A DNA stretch of 27,864 bases from a virus: IMG/VR virus record IMGVR_UViG_3300036819_000085, positions 1 to 27,864 of that record. One strand, 5' to 3'. Of this stretch, positions 1-8,200 are shown piece after piece (the stretch's first letter is position 1; each line of letters begins with the position of its first letter). The translations under genes were made by a program, and so were the position numbers. The notes beneath the pieces were generated by a model, which did not search any database, was not told the DNA's origin, and saw nothing but the letters and a program-made list of their open reading frames with translations.

Positions 1-463
1 TGAGGATTGACGGTACGGCGTCGTCGGTGGCGTAGTTGTGCTCGGCCATGCCGTAGAGCCAGATGTGCTTGCTGGCACCGTCGATGATCCCGTTCCACTG
101 GTCGCGGGTGACGTCGCCGCGCGCCGCATAGGCGGTGATGGCCTCGGGGATCGCCTCGTCGAACACGGAGCCGACCGACAAGCAGGCCATCAGCGCGTCG
201 CCCGGCGGCGGCTTCAGGGTCTCCCACCGCTTCACGGCGTCGCCGGTAACCGACCAGTCAAGTACGTCGCTGAGGTAGTCGGCGAACTCGGCCCGGCTGA
301 GGCCGAGCTTCTCGCGGGCGGTCGTGACTCGTTCCTGAGACAGGGTCTTGTGATCGGGCCGGTAGCTTGCGTGGGCCCGGATGCTGACGACGTCGCCGCG
401 TTTAGCGGGACTGGCTTGCCGCTGCACGCCGCGCCGGCCGGGCGGGACTTCCCCCGCGTTCAC
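1..463 (-). CDS. XRE-like HTH regulator (C-terminus outside window)
   Basis: Open to the left window edge, 154 codons visible. I chose the GTG at 463 because GAGG lies about 11 bases upstream and the helix-turn-helix follows soon after. An N-terminal XRE-like region (TAREKLGLSRAEFADYL, then AVKRWE) is followed by a C-terminal domain beginning near IIDGASKHIWLYGMAEHNY. That arrangement resembles actinomycete XRE proteins with a DUF5919-like C-terminal domain. The first ~60 bases overlap the 3' end of the GntR-like gene, so the two are probably co-transcribed. The likely role is a DNA-binding regulator of this element. Family assignment is from memory of the sequence pattern, not from a search. 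Confidence 0.75.
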   Translation of the reverse strand, partial: MNAGEVPPGRRGVQRQASPAKRGDVVSIRAHASYRPDHKTLSQERVTTAREKLGLSRAEFADYLSDVLDWSVTGDAVKRWETLKPPPGDALMACLSVGSVFDEAIPEAITAYAARGDVTRDQWNGIIDGASKHIWLYGMAEHNYATDDAVPSIL

Positions 464-857
464 TGGTGCCGTCCTCGGGGATTTCCCAGCCGGACCGCTC
501 GTACAGGCTCTCGATGGCGGCAACGATCCATTCGAGCTTGTCGCTGAGGCCGGGCGGCACTTCGCCGCGCAGCTCGGCAACCTGCCGCCGCACTTCGGCT
601 ATCTGAGCTTTTGCCGGCCGGTGATCGGTCTGCAGGGCCGCCACCTGCTCGGCTGACATCTCGATCGCGTACGGGGCGCCGGGGTGACTTTCCAGGACGC
701 CCTCGTCGACCAGCTCGTTCGCAGTCTTGCGTGCGGTGCCGATGGTGGTCCCGGTCAGCTCCTGAATGCGACTGAGCGTGATCCGGCCAGAAAGCTCGCC
801 GGACACGATCCGCTGCTTGATCACGTCCATCGCCTGCTGGTACATCGGTCCGCTCAC
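402..857 (-). CDS. GntR-family transcriptional regulator
   Basis: 151 aa from a GTG with AGAGAGG about 8 bases upstream. A winged helix occupies residues ~5-70: YQQAMDVIKQRIVSGELSG, then ITLSRIQELTGTTIGTARK and a wing ending in YAIEM. This is the GntR N-terminal DNA-binding domain. The rest is a helical, coiled-coil-like segment (AALQTDHRPAKAQIAEVRR) with no ligand-binding domain. Short GntR proteins such as KorSA of pSAM2 repress transfer genes in actinomycete elements. That role here is an inference from position: the gene diverges from the excisionase-like gene and the long transfer array. Confidence 0.8.
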   Translation of the reverse strand: MSGPMYQQAMDVIKQRIVSGELSGRITLSRIQELTGTTIGTARKTANELVDEGVLESHPGAPYAIEMSAEQVAALQTDHRPAKAQIAEVRRQVAELRGEVPPGLSDKLEWIVAAIESLYERSGWEIPEDGTSERGGSPARPARRAAASQSR

Positions 858-940
858 GCAAGGGCCTCTCTGCGACTCTGTGCATCACTGACGGCTGCGT
901 GGTCATGGTACGCCACGCCCTCCTTCCGGGTCTTCCCGGC

Positions 941-969
941 TTGACATCGTGACGTCATAGTCTCACACT
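941..969 (+). promoter_or_regulatory. Promoter with a TGACGTCA palindrome in the spacer
   Basis: TTGACA at 941-946 and CACACT at 964-969 are 17 bases apart, a plausible sigma-70-type promoter for the HTH gene to the right. The perfect palindrome TGACGTCA at 950-957 lies in the spacer, where a bound repressor would block polymerase. The minus-strand regulator genes start 85 bases away, so this may be an autoregulated divergent control region. The operator role is inferred. Confidence 0.5.
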
Positions 970-1026
970 GTTGTCATGGATGCACGCGATGGGATGCGTG
1001 CCATTGATGCAGACGATGGAGGCACG

Positions 1027-1254
1027 GTGACTGCCACGACCACCGCCGACGACAAGCGGGCCAAGCCCTATCTGGTCCGTGAGCTCGCCGAGATGTGGAA
1101 CGTGGACAAGAGCACCGTCTACCGGATGATCTACAGCCGCCGGCTCAAGGCGGAAAGGCACGGCCCGCGCAGGGGCGCAATCCGCGTCACCGTCGCCGCC
1201 GTCGCTGAGTACCTCAAGAGTGTCGCCGATGACGACGCCGAGGCCGTCGCATGA
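1027..1254 (+). CDS. Excisionase-type helix-turn-helix protein
   Basis: 75 aa from a GTG preceded by GGAGG. An upstream ATG at 976 is in frame but has no ribosome site and sits at the likely transcript start. The core LVRELAEMWNVDKSTVYRMI, followed by the basic RLKAERHGPRRGAIRV wing and VAEYLKSV, matches the MerR/excisionase-type small DNA-binding domain (HTH_17). Such proteins act as recombination directionality factors or as transcription factors. No integrase is visible nearby, so the role is open. The gene diverges from the GntR and XRE genes, which suggests it belongs to the element's control circuit. Confidence 0.8.
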   Translation: MTATTTADDKRAKPYLVRELAEMWNVDKSTVYRMIYSRRLKAERHGPRRGAIRVTVAAVAEYLKSVADDDAEAVA

Positions 1255-1275
1255 TCCGCCCCATGACAGACGAAA

Positions 1276-1303
1276 GCGGCCCCGCGTTGCACCGCGGGAC
1301 CGC
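1276..1303 (+). terminator. GC-rich hairpin after the HTH gene
   Basis: The arms GCGG and CCCGCG (1276-1286) pair with CGCGGG and CCGC (1293-1303), with one C/A mismatch and a 6-base loop. It lies 22 bases after the HTH stop and before the long rightward array, with no T-tract. It could be a weak terminator or attenuator. Confidence 0.4.
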
Positions 1304-1344
1304 CGTGAAGCCATGTCCCTCTGACCGAGAAAGGGCCATAACCG

Positions 1345-1554
1345 ATGCACATGACCGTAACACAAGCCCCCGACAGGACGTCGGTACGCCCGGTGCGTGT
1401 CGCCAGCATGGAGGAACGCCGGGCCGGGCTGGCGAATGTCGCCGCCCAGCTGGAGGAAGCGTTCCAGCGCGGCCGGGCCTCCGTCTTCGCCGAAGCCGAA
1501 GCTGCGGGCCGCCCCCGGCACCTGTCCGCCGTCCCCGCCGGCGGTGCCTCGTGA
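1345..1554 (+). CDS. Small hypothetical protein
   Basis: 69 aa from the ATG at 1345 (a second ATG at 1351 is possible). GAGAAAGGG lies about 10 bases upstream. After a short polar N-terminus, the segment MEERRAGLANVAAQLEEAFQ is likely helical. I recognise no family. It is the first gene of a rightward series joined by stop-start overlaps: its TGA overlaps the GTG of the next gene in GTGA. Coding support is the start-stop linkage rather than homology. Confidence 0.55.
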   Translation: MHMTVTQAPDRTSVRPVRVASMEERRAGLANVAAQLEEAFQRGRASVFAEAEAAGRPRHLSAVPAGGAS

Positions 1555-1772
1555 GCGTCAATCTGGCCGCCTTGCAGGACGCGGCCGAAGCGCTCGGCAC
1601 CGCCGCCCGTGCCGCGGACGAGGGCCGCATCGACGATGCCCGGTTCGCTATCGCACGGGCGCGTCTCACCGCCGTCCCGGCGCTCGGTCCCGGCAGTGTG
1701 GCAGCCGGCCATTTCGATGCCGTCCTGCACGTCGTCGACACCGAACTGACCATTGACGGGGTGCGGCTGTGA
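1551..1772 (+). CDS. Small hypothetical helical protein
   Basis: 73 aa starting at the GTG that overlaps the previous stop (GTGA). It contains ALQDAAEALGTAARAADEG and DDARFAIARARLTAV, which look like an amphipathic helical hairpin, and ends with FDAVLHVVDTELTIDG. I recognise no family. It lies in the run of small genes before whiB and shares the 4-base overlap spacing on both sides, so translational coupling is likely. Confidence 0.6.
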   Translation: MSVNLAALQDAAEALGTAARAADEGRIDDARFAIARARLTAVPALGPGSVAAGHFDAVLHVVDTELTIDGVRL

Positions 1773-2032
1773 GCGCCGGCCAGGGCTACACGGGTCGCCA
1801 CCGCCACGACGACGGCCCGCAGGCTGACACGGCCATGATGGCGCTCAGCGACGCGGCGCTTGATCTCGCCAAGGCGGCCATCGCCGCGGAGACGTCGGAG
1901 GCGCACCAGGCCGATGGGCTGCTCACTGACGCGGAGATGATCGCGTTCGGGTTCGAGCCGGGCAGCGACGAGGCCATGGGCCTGACCCTGCTGATCGCTG
2001 CGATCCGGCAGGCGAAGGCGGCAGCGTCATGA
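1769..2032 (+). CDS. Small hypothetical protein
   Basis: 87 aa, starting in a GTGA overlap and ending in an ATGA overlap with the next gene. A polar N-terminus (MSAGQGYTGRHRH) is followed by helical, acidic segments (ALDLAKAAIAAETSEA, then LTDAEMIAFGFEPGSDEA). No family recognised. The first residues MSAGxGY recur at the start of the 10980 gene product, including the same opening bases, which may reflect shared ancestry of the two 5' ends. Confidence 0.6.
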   Translation: MSAGQGYTGRHRHDDGPQADTAMMALSDAALDLAKAAIAAETSEAHQADGLLTDAEMIAFGFEPGSDEAMGLTLLIAAIRQAKAAAS

Positions 2033-2178
2033 CCACCGCGACCCTCGTCCGCACGGCCCCCTCGTGCCCCGTCCACGGCCTGACCCTGTCGGGTGGCCCG
2101 GTGCTGTGGCACTGCGACGCCGGGCTGCACGGGCACCGTGTCCAGGCCGCCGATCTTCAGCGGGAGGTGGCGGCGTGA
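2029..2178 (+). CDS. 49-aa Cys/His protein
   Basis: 49 aa from an ATG overlapping the previous stop. Residues CPVHG near the middle and WHCDAGLHGH about 15 residues later supply two Cys and several His, compatible with a small zinc-binding fold. The stop overlaps the whiB start region, so the gene is probably translationally coupled to it. No family recognised. Evidence is the tight spacing and the Cys/His pattern. Confidence 0.55.
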   Translation: MTTATLVRTAPSCPVHGLTLSGGPVLWHCDAGLHGHRVQAADLQREVAA

Positions 2179-2480
2179 TGACCCGCTCCACCCTCACCTA
2201 CAGCCCCGGCGCACTGGGCCCGCTGCTGCGCGTGCAGGACGAGGACTTGTCGTGGCAGGACTTCGCCCGGTGTGCCGAGACTGATCCTGAGGCGTTCTTC
2301 CCGGAAAAGGGCGAGTCGACGAGGGCCGCCAGGCGGGTGTGCGCGTCCTGCGGAGTCCAGCAGCTGTGCCTGGACTATGCGCTGCGCCACCGCGAGCAGT
2401 TCGGGATCTGGGGCGGGACATCTGAACAGGAGCGTCGCCGCATCATCGAGTCCAGCGGGGAACTGGGGGCTGCTGCGTAA
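2178..2480 (+). CDS. WhiB-family iron-sulfur transcription factor
   Basis: 100 aa from the ATG at 2178 (a GTG directly before it at 2175 is equally possible), with GGGAGGTGG upstream. The four WhiB cysteines are at 32, 55, 58 and 64 (C-22-CxxC-5-C), and the signature GIWGG turn is at 76-80, followed by a basic helix (ERRRII). WhiB-like proteins bind a [4Fe-4S] cluster and act with the principal sigma factor. Copies are common on actinophages and actinomycete plasmids, where they modulate host transcription. Its place just before the wall hydrolases suggests control of this element or its host during transfer or lysis. Confidence 0.93.
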   Translation: MTRSTLTYSPGALGPLLRVQDEDLSWQDFARCAETDPEAFFPEKGESTRAARRVCASCGVQQLCLDYALRHREQFGIWGGTSEQERRRIIESSGELGAAA

Positions 2481-2998
2481 TGGGCCGCTTCCGCTACAGC
2501 CGCCGTCACGGCAGCGTGCCACCGGGTGTGGTGGCCGCTGTCGCGGCGGGGCTGCTGATGGCGGGGACTGCGGGGGCTTCCGCCACTCACGGCAGCGGAG
2601 GCGGCAGCGCCCCGCCCCATGCCTCATCCCGTACCGCGCAGACGGCGGTCTCTTACGCCGAGGCGCAGATCGGCAAGCCGTACATATACGGGGCCACCGG
2701 GCCGGATGCGTTCGACTGTTCCGGGCTGGCACAGGCCGCGTGGGCCGCCGCTGGGGTGGCTATCCCGCGCACCTCAGAGGAGCAGTGGGCGGCGGAGCCG
2801 CACATCTCCGGGAGCCAGCTCCGCCCCGGTGACCTGATCTTCTACACCGGCAGCCCGATCGACCCGCCGCCGGGCCACGTCACGATGTACGTCGGCGGCG
2901 GCCAGATGGTGGAGGCGTACGGCACCGGCTACCCGGTCCGGGACACCGCCGTGCGGCCCGGCGCGACCGGTTACGCCCAGCCGGGGGGTGGGTCGTGA
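2480..2998 (+). CDS. NlpC/P60 peptidoglycan endopeptidase
   Basis: 172 aa; the ATG overlaps the whiB stop by one base. A basic N-terminus and hydrophobic stretch (GVVAAVAAGLLMAGTAG, ~16-32) look like a signal peptide or anchor. The catalytic domain runs from ~52: C80 in FDCSG and H133 in GHVTMYV are the expected Cys and His. The third catalytic position appears to be E145 in MVEAYG, where His is more usual. It would cleave peptide stems of peptidoglycan outside the membrane. It is followed by a transglycosylase, giving a two-enzyme wall-opening pair; transfer is the likelier use from context, but a phage lysis role is possible. Confidence 0.9.
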   Translation: MGRFRYSRRHGSVPPGVVAAVAAGLLMAGTAGASATHGSGGGSAPPHASSRTAQTAVSYAEAQIGKPYIYGATGPDAFDCSGLAQAAWAAAGVAIPRTSEEQWAAEPHISGSQLRPGDLIFYTGSPIDPPPGHVTMYVGGGQMVEAYGTGYPVRDTAVRPGATGYAQPGGGS

Positions 2999-3438
2999 GC
3001 CGCTACCTGCGCCGCCTGACCCGGAACCAGAAGCTCGCCGGGACAGCGGTCGCCGCCGGGCTGCTGATGGCCGTCACCCACGGACACACTGCCCCCGGCG
3101 GCACAGTGGCCGCCTCAGGCGTCAGCGCCAGCGCCAGCGGCACCCTGACCTGCTCCCAGCTGGAAGCCCTGTGGGAGTCCGCTGGCGGCGCCGCCAGCGC
3201 CGCGTTCATGGCCGCCGAGGTCGCCAAGGCTGAATCCTCCGGCCAGCAGTATGCCGCCAACCACGACGCCGACGGCAGCACCGACCGCGGCTACTGGCAG
3301 ATCAACACGATCAACGGGCCCCTGTCCACCTACGACCCGCGCGGCAACGCGAAAGCCGCCGTGCTCCTCAGTAACGACGGGACCGACTGGGCCCCGTGGA
3401 CCACCTACCAGACCGGCGCTTACGCCGGCAAGTGCTAG
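2995..3438 (+). CDS. SLT-type transglycosylase
   Basis: 147 aa, GTGA overlap with the NlpC/P60 gene. The N-terminal hydrophobic segment (GTAVAAGLLMAVTHGH) is almost the same as that of the preceding enzyme. The domain contains the catalytic Glu E80 in VAKAESSG, then DRGYWQIN (98-104), typical of lytic transglycosylase/lysozyme-like folds, and ends with TYQTGAYAGKC. It would cut glycan strands in the wall. Pairing with an endopeptidase in one operon is common in conjugative elements of Gram-positive bacteria. Confidence 0.88.
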   Translation: MSRYLRRLTRNQKLAGTAVAAGLLMAVTHGHTAPGGTVAASGVSASASGTLTCSQLEALWESAGGAASAAFMAAEVAKAESSGQQYAANHDADGSTDRGYWQINTINGPLSTYDPRGNAKAAVLLSNDGTDWAPWTTYQTGAYAGKC

Positions 3439-3458
3439 CCCCCCGGAAGGAAGCACCA

Positions 3459-3650
3459 GTGACCAGGGACGAACTGTTCACCCTGCTGGCCGTGGCCGTG
3501 GGCTGGATCGTGCTGATGAAGTTCGGCGGCCTGAGGTTCTGGCATGCGCTGCTGATGTTCGCGGCGGGGTTCTACCTCGCCGCCTTCACGCCCGCCGGGT
3601 CACAGATCGCCACGCTCTGGCACACCTTCCTCACAGCGTCCGGGCACTAA
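3459..3650 (+). CDS. Small two-helix membrane protein
   Basis: 63 aa from GTG with GGAAGG 8 bases upstream. Residues ~5-21 (ELFTLLAVAVGWIVLMK) and ~27-43 (WHALLMFAAGFYLAAF) form two membrane segments, with a polar C-terminus. No catalytic motif. Small membrane proteins of this sort flank translocases in actinomycete transfer operons (Spd-type genes), but I cannot assign a family. Confidence 0.7.
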   Translation: MTRDELFTLLAVAVGWIVLMKFGGLRFWHALLMFAAGFYLAAFTPAGSQIATLWHTFLTASGH

Positions 3651-3683
3651 GGCCCGGCATCACCCCTAAGGGAGAAACACCGC

Positions 3684-3836
3684 ATGAAGGTCACGGGACT
3701 GTTCGGCCGGCGCAAGCCGGGCCGGCGGAAGGCGCGGCGGCAGATCGCCGCGATCCGCGCCAAGACCGCTGCCGCACGGCAGCAGGTCGCGGACGCGGAC
3801 GCGATGCTCGCCCGACAGGAAGGAGAAGACCAGTGA
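3684..3836 (+). CDS. Small basic helical protein
   Basis: 50 aa from ATG with AAGGGAGAA about 9 bases upstream. It is very Arg/Lys-rich in the first half (GRRKPGRRKARRQIAAIRAK) and helical with acidic residues in the second. No family recognised. Its TGA overlaps the next gene's GTG (GTGA). It could bind nucleic acid or the inner membrane face; both are guesses from charge. Confidence 0.6.
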   Translation: MKVTGLFGRRKPGRRKARRQIAAIRAKTAAARQQVADADAMLARQEGEDQ

Positions 3837-4123
3837 AGGCGCGACTTTACGGCTCCCTTGTGGCCGGCGGTGCCGTCGCGGGCGGCCTGGTCTGGTTCGA
3901 GGACAACTACCGGCATGCGGCCCTGGCGGCCACGGCGGCCCGGTCGCACGGCCACCAGACGGCGACGGGAATCCTCACGTCCGGGTTCTTCGGCACCTTC
4001 GTGTTCGCGGCCCTCGCCGTGTTCGCGGTGGCCACGCTGGTGGCCCGCCGGCGCAGGAGCCGGCGTACCGCCGGGGGATACCAGGGTGCCCCGCAGCGTG
4101 CCCGCGCAGGTTCCTGGCGGTAA
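3833..4123 (+). CDS. Small membrane protein
   Basis: 96 aa from a GTG overlapping the previous stop. A first hydrophobic segment (LYGSLVAGGAVAGGLVWF) and a second (GFFGTFVFAALAVFAVATLVA) flank a His-containing loop. An Arg-rich tail (RRRRSRRTAGG) follows, probably cytoplasmic by the positive-inside rule. No known family. It lies between wall hydrolases and the translocase, so a part in the transfer apparatus is plausible. Confidence 0.65.
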   Translation: MKARLYGSLVAGGAVAGGLVWFEDNYRHAALAATAARSHGHQTATGILTSGFFGTFVFAALAVFAVATLVARRRRSRRTAGGYQGAPQRARAGSWR

Positions 4124-4129
4124 CCGCTC

Positions 4130-5164
4130 ATGACCGCCACCGCACCCCCGCAGGCACCGGCCCCGCCGCCGCCTGCCCTGGCACCCGCCGAGTTCGTCAC
4201 CCGCGCCGTCACCTTCACCGGCATCGCGGCCGGCACGTTCCTAACGGTCGTCTCGGTGATGAACGGCATCCGGTTCCCCGGCGTCCAGATCGTGCCGTCG
4301 GTGATCTTCACGTGGGTGCTGCTGGTGCTCGCCGCGACCACCGCGACCGGGCTCCTGCGCCGCCACCGCCGGGCCCTGGCCCGGCATGCGGTCCGGCACA
4401 CCCGGCGTGGCGGTGCCTACGCGGCCGGTAAGGCGGCCAGCCGCTGGCAGAACCGTCAGCACCACCCGCTCCTGTTCACCCGCGCAGCGCGGGCGGGCGG
4501 CGTGAAGGGGAAGGAAGCCCCCCCTTTCGCGCCGGTACTTCTGACCGCCCGCAGCACGACCGGCAGTCCCCTGAACCCGATGACGGGGGAGCCAGTGAAC
4601 TCGGCAGCCGTCTACGACCCGGACGACCTGAAACGCCGCCTCGCCGCCGCCGCCGAGCGCAGCGACATCGAGGTCACCACCCGGCCGCTGCACGAGTACG
4701 GCCCTGCAGAAAGGACACACAGCATGCCCGACACGAGGATTGTCAGCGACCGCCAGGCCGGGGCTGACATCGGCCGTACCCGGGTACGGCCGCAGCGGCA
4801 CCCGGCCACTTCCGGCGGCACCTACTCCGCCGAGTGGAGGGCCATCGTCGCCCAGACGGCGGACTTCGAACCCGAAGACGACAGTCACCTGCTGGAGTGG
4901 ATGGCCGCCGAAGTCAACGGCATGTCCGCCTACGCCGAGGGCCTGACCGAGGTGTACGAGACGTGTGTCAACTCGGTCGGCCTGGACCCGGTGGCGATGC
5001 GCGCCACCCACGACGTCGCCGACGCCGCCGCTGAGGCCGCGCAGGCGATGGCCGCGGCCCGGCAAAAGTTCGTCAGCCACTACGCCGAGGTCAGGGAGTT
5101 CGCCGCGAACGGCGGATTGCTTCCGCACAACGGCCGGTGGATCACCGGCGACGGCGACGCCTGA
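4130..5164 (+). CDS. Membrane-anchored protein with C-terminal GRWITG motif
   Basis: 344 aa. A Pro/Ala-rich N-terminus leads to two membrane segments (~24-45 and ~52-76), then a long basic and polar region, and a helical C-terminal domain from ~235 (DDSHLLEWMAAEVNGMSAYA, later AAEAAQAMAAARQKFVSHYA). The last residues carry GGLLPHNGRWITG (328-340). Nearly the same motif ends the coiled-coil protein encoded at 8681. No catalytic motif. Position directly before the FtsK-like gene suggests a membrane partner of the translocase, an inference from context. Confidence 0.75.
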   Translation: MTATAPPQAPAPPPPALAPAEFVTRAVTFTGIAAGTFLTVVSVMNGIRFPGVQIVPSVIFTWVLLVLAATTATGLLRRHRRALARHAVRHTRRGGAYAAGKAASRWQNRQHHPLLFTRAARAGGVKGKEAPPFAPVLLTARSTTGSPLNPMTGEPVNSAAVYDPDDLKRRLAAAAERSDIEVTTRPLHEYGPAERTHSMPDTRIVSDRQAGADIGRTRVRPQRHPATSGGTYSAEWRAIVAQTADFEPEDDSHLLEWMAAEVNGMSAYAEGLTEVYETCVNSVGLDPVAMRATHDVADAAAEAAQAMAAARQKFVSHYAEVREFAANGGLLPHNGRWITGDGDA

Positions 5165-5174
5165 CCAGCCCAGC

Positions 5175-5203
5175 GCCCGGGACCGGATAGCCCGGTCCCG
5201 GGC
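5175..5203 (+). terminator. Perfect 10-bp inverted repeat before the translocase gene
   Basis: GCCCGGGACC at 5175-5184 pairs with GGTCCCGGGC at 5194-5203 across a 9-base loop. It starts 11 bases after the upstream stop and 30 bases before the translocase start. No T-tract follows. It may be a GC-rich terminator, a processing site or an attenuator setting translocase dosage. Confidence 0.5.
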
Positions 5204-5232
5204 CGGAACTCCTCGGGACGGGATCACAGATC

Positions 5233-8200
5233 ATGACTCTGACGACCGGTGAGCGTGACCGGGAACGGGTGTGCGCGTTCCCGCCGCATCCCGTGCCCGG
5301 TGACGGGATGCCGCTGGTGGCGACCGAGCCGGCGCTGTCCCGGTTCCGGGGCTGGCTGCGGCACGCCCCCGCCGAGCGGCTGCCGCTGCCCGCCGTCCCG
5401 GTCGTGTGGACCGCGACGGAGATCATGCACGCCACCGGTCTCAGCGGCGTGTACGTGGGGGTGGCGACAGGTGTTGCCGCCCTCGCCGGCGGATGGGCGG
5501 GGGAACACCGTTCCGGTGACCCGGAGCGCAAGCGGCTCCGCGGCGCCGAGGTCGCCGCCGTCACGGGAGCCGTGGGCGGCTGGATGACCCTGGCCACAGC
5601 GTGGGGCCCGCTCAGCGGCGGCATGCCGTACTGGCTGACCATCCTCTACCTCGCCGGGTCCGGCGGCGGCTACTGGTGGCTCCGCAAGCACGACGCCGTC
5701 CGTGAGGCCCGCCGCCGCCGCGACGAGGCCGCGGCGTGGGAAGCGCAGAAAACCGCCTGGCACCGGCTCGCCCCCGCCCTGGGCCTGGACGGCTCCCACC
5801 TGCTGGCCCACGAAGACACCCTGCTCGGCGACACGACGCTCATCGACACTCGCGGCACCGGCCGGCGGGCGTCACAGATCAGCACCCGCGACGTCGCGGA
5901 AAGGCTCGGCGAAATACAGATGATCCCCACCGGCCGCATCGACGTGATCACCGACCGGCTGCCCGGCCGGCTCCGCATCAGCGTCCGCAGCAAGGACCCG
6001 TGGCAGCACCCTCTCACCCACCCGGCCGCCGACCCGGCGTCTCCCTACGCCCGGCATGTGGAGGAACCGGCCACCTGCCGCAAACCCCTCGTGATCGGCG
6101 CCGACCCCGAGACCGGCACCCCGCTGACCCTGCCCCTGTGGGACGAGGAGGAAGGCGGCAAGGTTGTTCTCGTCGCCGCGAAAAAGGGCTCGGGCAAGGC
6201 CCTGGCGCTGGACACACTGCTGCCCACGCCGGCCGGGTGGACCACCATGGGGGAAGTCAGGATCGGTGACCGCGTGCTCGGGCAGGACGGCAAGCCCGCG
6301 CGGATCACGGCCGCCACCGAGGTCATGCACGGCCGCCCGTGCTATGAGGTGGAGTTCAGCGACGGCACGGTGATCGTCGCCGACGCCGAGCACCGGTGGC
6401 TTACCGAGGACCGCCGCTCGGTGGAATCAGCGAACAACGTCAAGCACGCGACCCGGACCCGGGTTCGGCACGCGTTCCCCGCGGTACGCACCACAGCCGA
6501 GATCGCCGCCACGCTCCGCTACGGATGGAACCAGCGGCTCAACCACGCGGTCGCGAACTGCCGCCCGCTGGACTTCCCCGAGGCCGACCTGCCGATCCCG
6601 CCGTACACCCTGGGGGCATGGCTCGGCGACGGCGTATCGCGGCGTGCTCAGATCGCCTGTGATGACCCGGAAATCGTCGCCCTTATCGAGGCGGAATGCG
6701 TACAGGTCACCAAGCTGGCCGACCGGTTCATGTACAGCCTGCGGTTCCCCGGCGTCCTCAACCAGGCGGGGAAGCTGCGGGAACTCGGCGTGCTGCGTAA
6801 CAAGCACATCCCCGCGCTGTACCTGCGGGCATCACAGCCGCAGCGGCGGGCCTTGCTAGCGGGGCTGCTGGACACCGACGGCTATTGCGCAAAGCCCGTC
6901 CCGCGCAAGAAGGGTGACGGCCTCAGGGGCGGAGGCCAGGTGCAGCTTGCCCTCACCGGTAAGCGCCTCGCCGATGACGCCCGCGAACTGATCTCCGGCC
7001 TCGGGTACACATCCCGGGTCACCACCAAGACGGTGCCTGGCCGCAGCGCTGAAACGTCTACCTGCTACATCGTCAGTTTTACGCCCGGGGATACGGTCTT
7101 CCGGCTGCCCCGGAAGGCTGCGCGGCAGGGCACTGCGGCGTGGAGCGGGCTATCCGGGCGCCGTTTCATCACGGCCGTGCGGCCGGTGCCGTCAGTCCCG
7201 GTCCGGTGCATCGCGGTCGACAACGATGACCACCTGTATCTGGCTGGCCGTACATGCATCCCGACCCACAACACGGTCCTGCTGTCCTGCATCTCCGAGC
7301 GGGTCACCGCCTGCACCGACGCGCAGCTCATTCAGGTCAACCTGGGCAAGCACCGTGAAGACCTCCGGTGGGCACCCCTTGCCGCCGCGAATGCCCTCGG
7401 CCGCGACGAAATCGGCCGGGCTCGCTACATCCTTCAGTGGGTGTTCAATGCGATCGAGGAACGCTCCAATGGCGGTAGCGGCTCCATCGTCGGCCCCACC
7501 CCGGAAACTCCCCTCCTGGTCGTCAAGATCGATGAGGTTGACCTGGTGGCCCGCGACTTCACATGCAAGCAGCTGCTGGCCGACATCGCGTCCAAGTGCC
7601 GGTCTGAGGCGGTGGCCCTGATCATCGCCGGACAGCGCGCCACCGCCCAGTGGATGGGCGGCGCGGACCTGCGCGCCAACGTTGACATCGCGGTGCTGGG
7701 CCGGTTCGCCCGCGCCAGCGAGGCCAGCAAGGCGACCGGTGAGGGCATCGACCTGCCGGACATGGGCGCCTACGGCGAAGGCAACCCGGGAGTGTTCCTC
7801 ATCACCGAACTGGGCGGTGGCGGTACCTACGAGCGGGGCCGCGTGTTCAAGCTGTCCGATCCGGCCGACATTGAGGCGATCGTCGCCCGCCGCGAAGCCA
7901 TCCGCCAGCCGTACGTACCCGAGCCGGCGCTGGTGAGACTGTCCGGCGCGTGGGAGAAGATCACCGGCACCGTGCCCGGCCGCGATGACGGTTATGAGGA
8001 CACCGATGCCCCGCCGGTCGCCGCCCCGGCTGCCGGCCAGATGGTCCAGGGCACGGAGCACATCACCGCGAAGATCAGTGCGGCCCGCGAGATGACCGCG
8101 CAGGATCCGGAGATCCCCGGCGTACCGCCGGAAATGCGGGAGCACGCCGAGCAGATGCACGCCGAGCGGCGGCGCCAGTTCCTCGCCGCCCTGACCGACG

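Noticed and set aside
38-547. Plus-strand frame across the left end
   Set aside because: The minus strand here encodes convincing XRE-like and GntR-like proteins, so this frame is antisense noise.
4241-5227. 328-codon minus-strand frame opposite the 4130 gene
   Set aside because: Low-complexity Gly/Arg/Val composition and no recognisable motif; antisense shadow.
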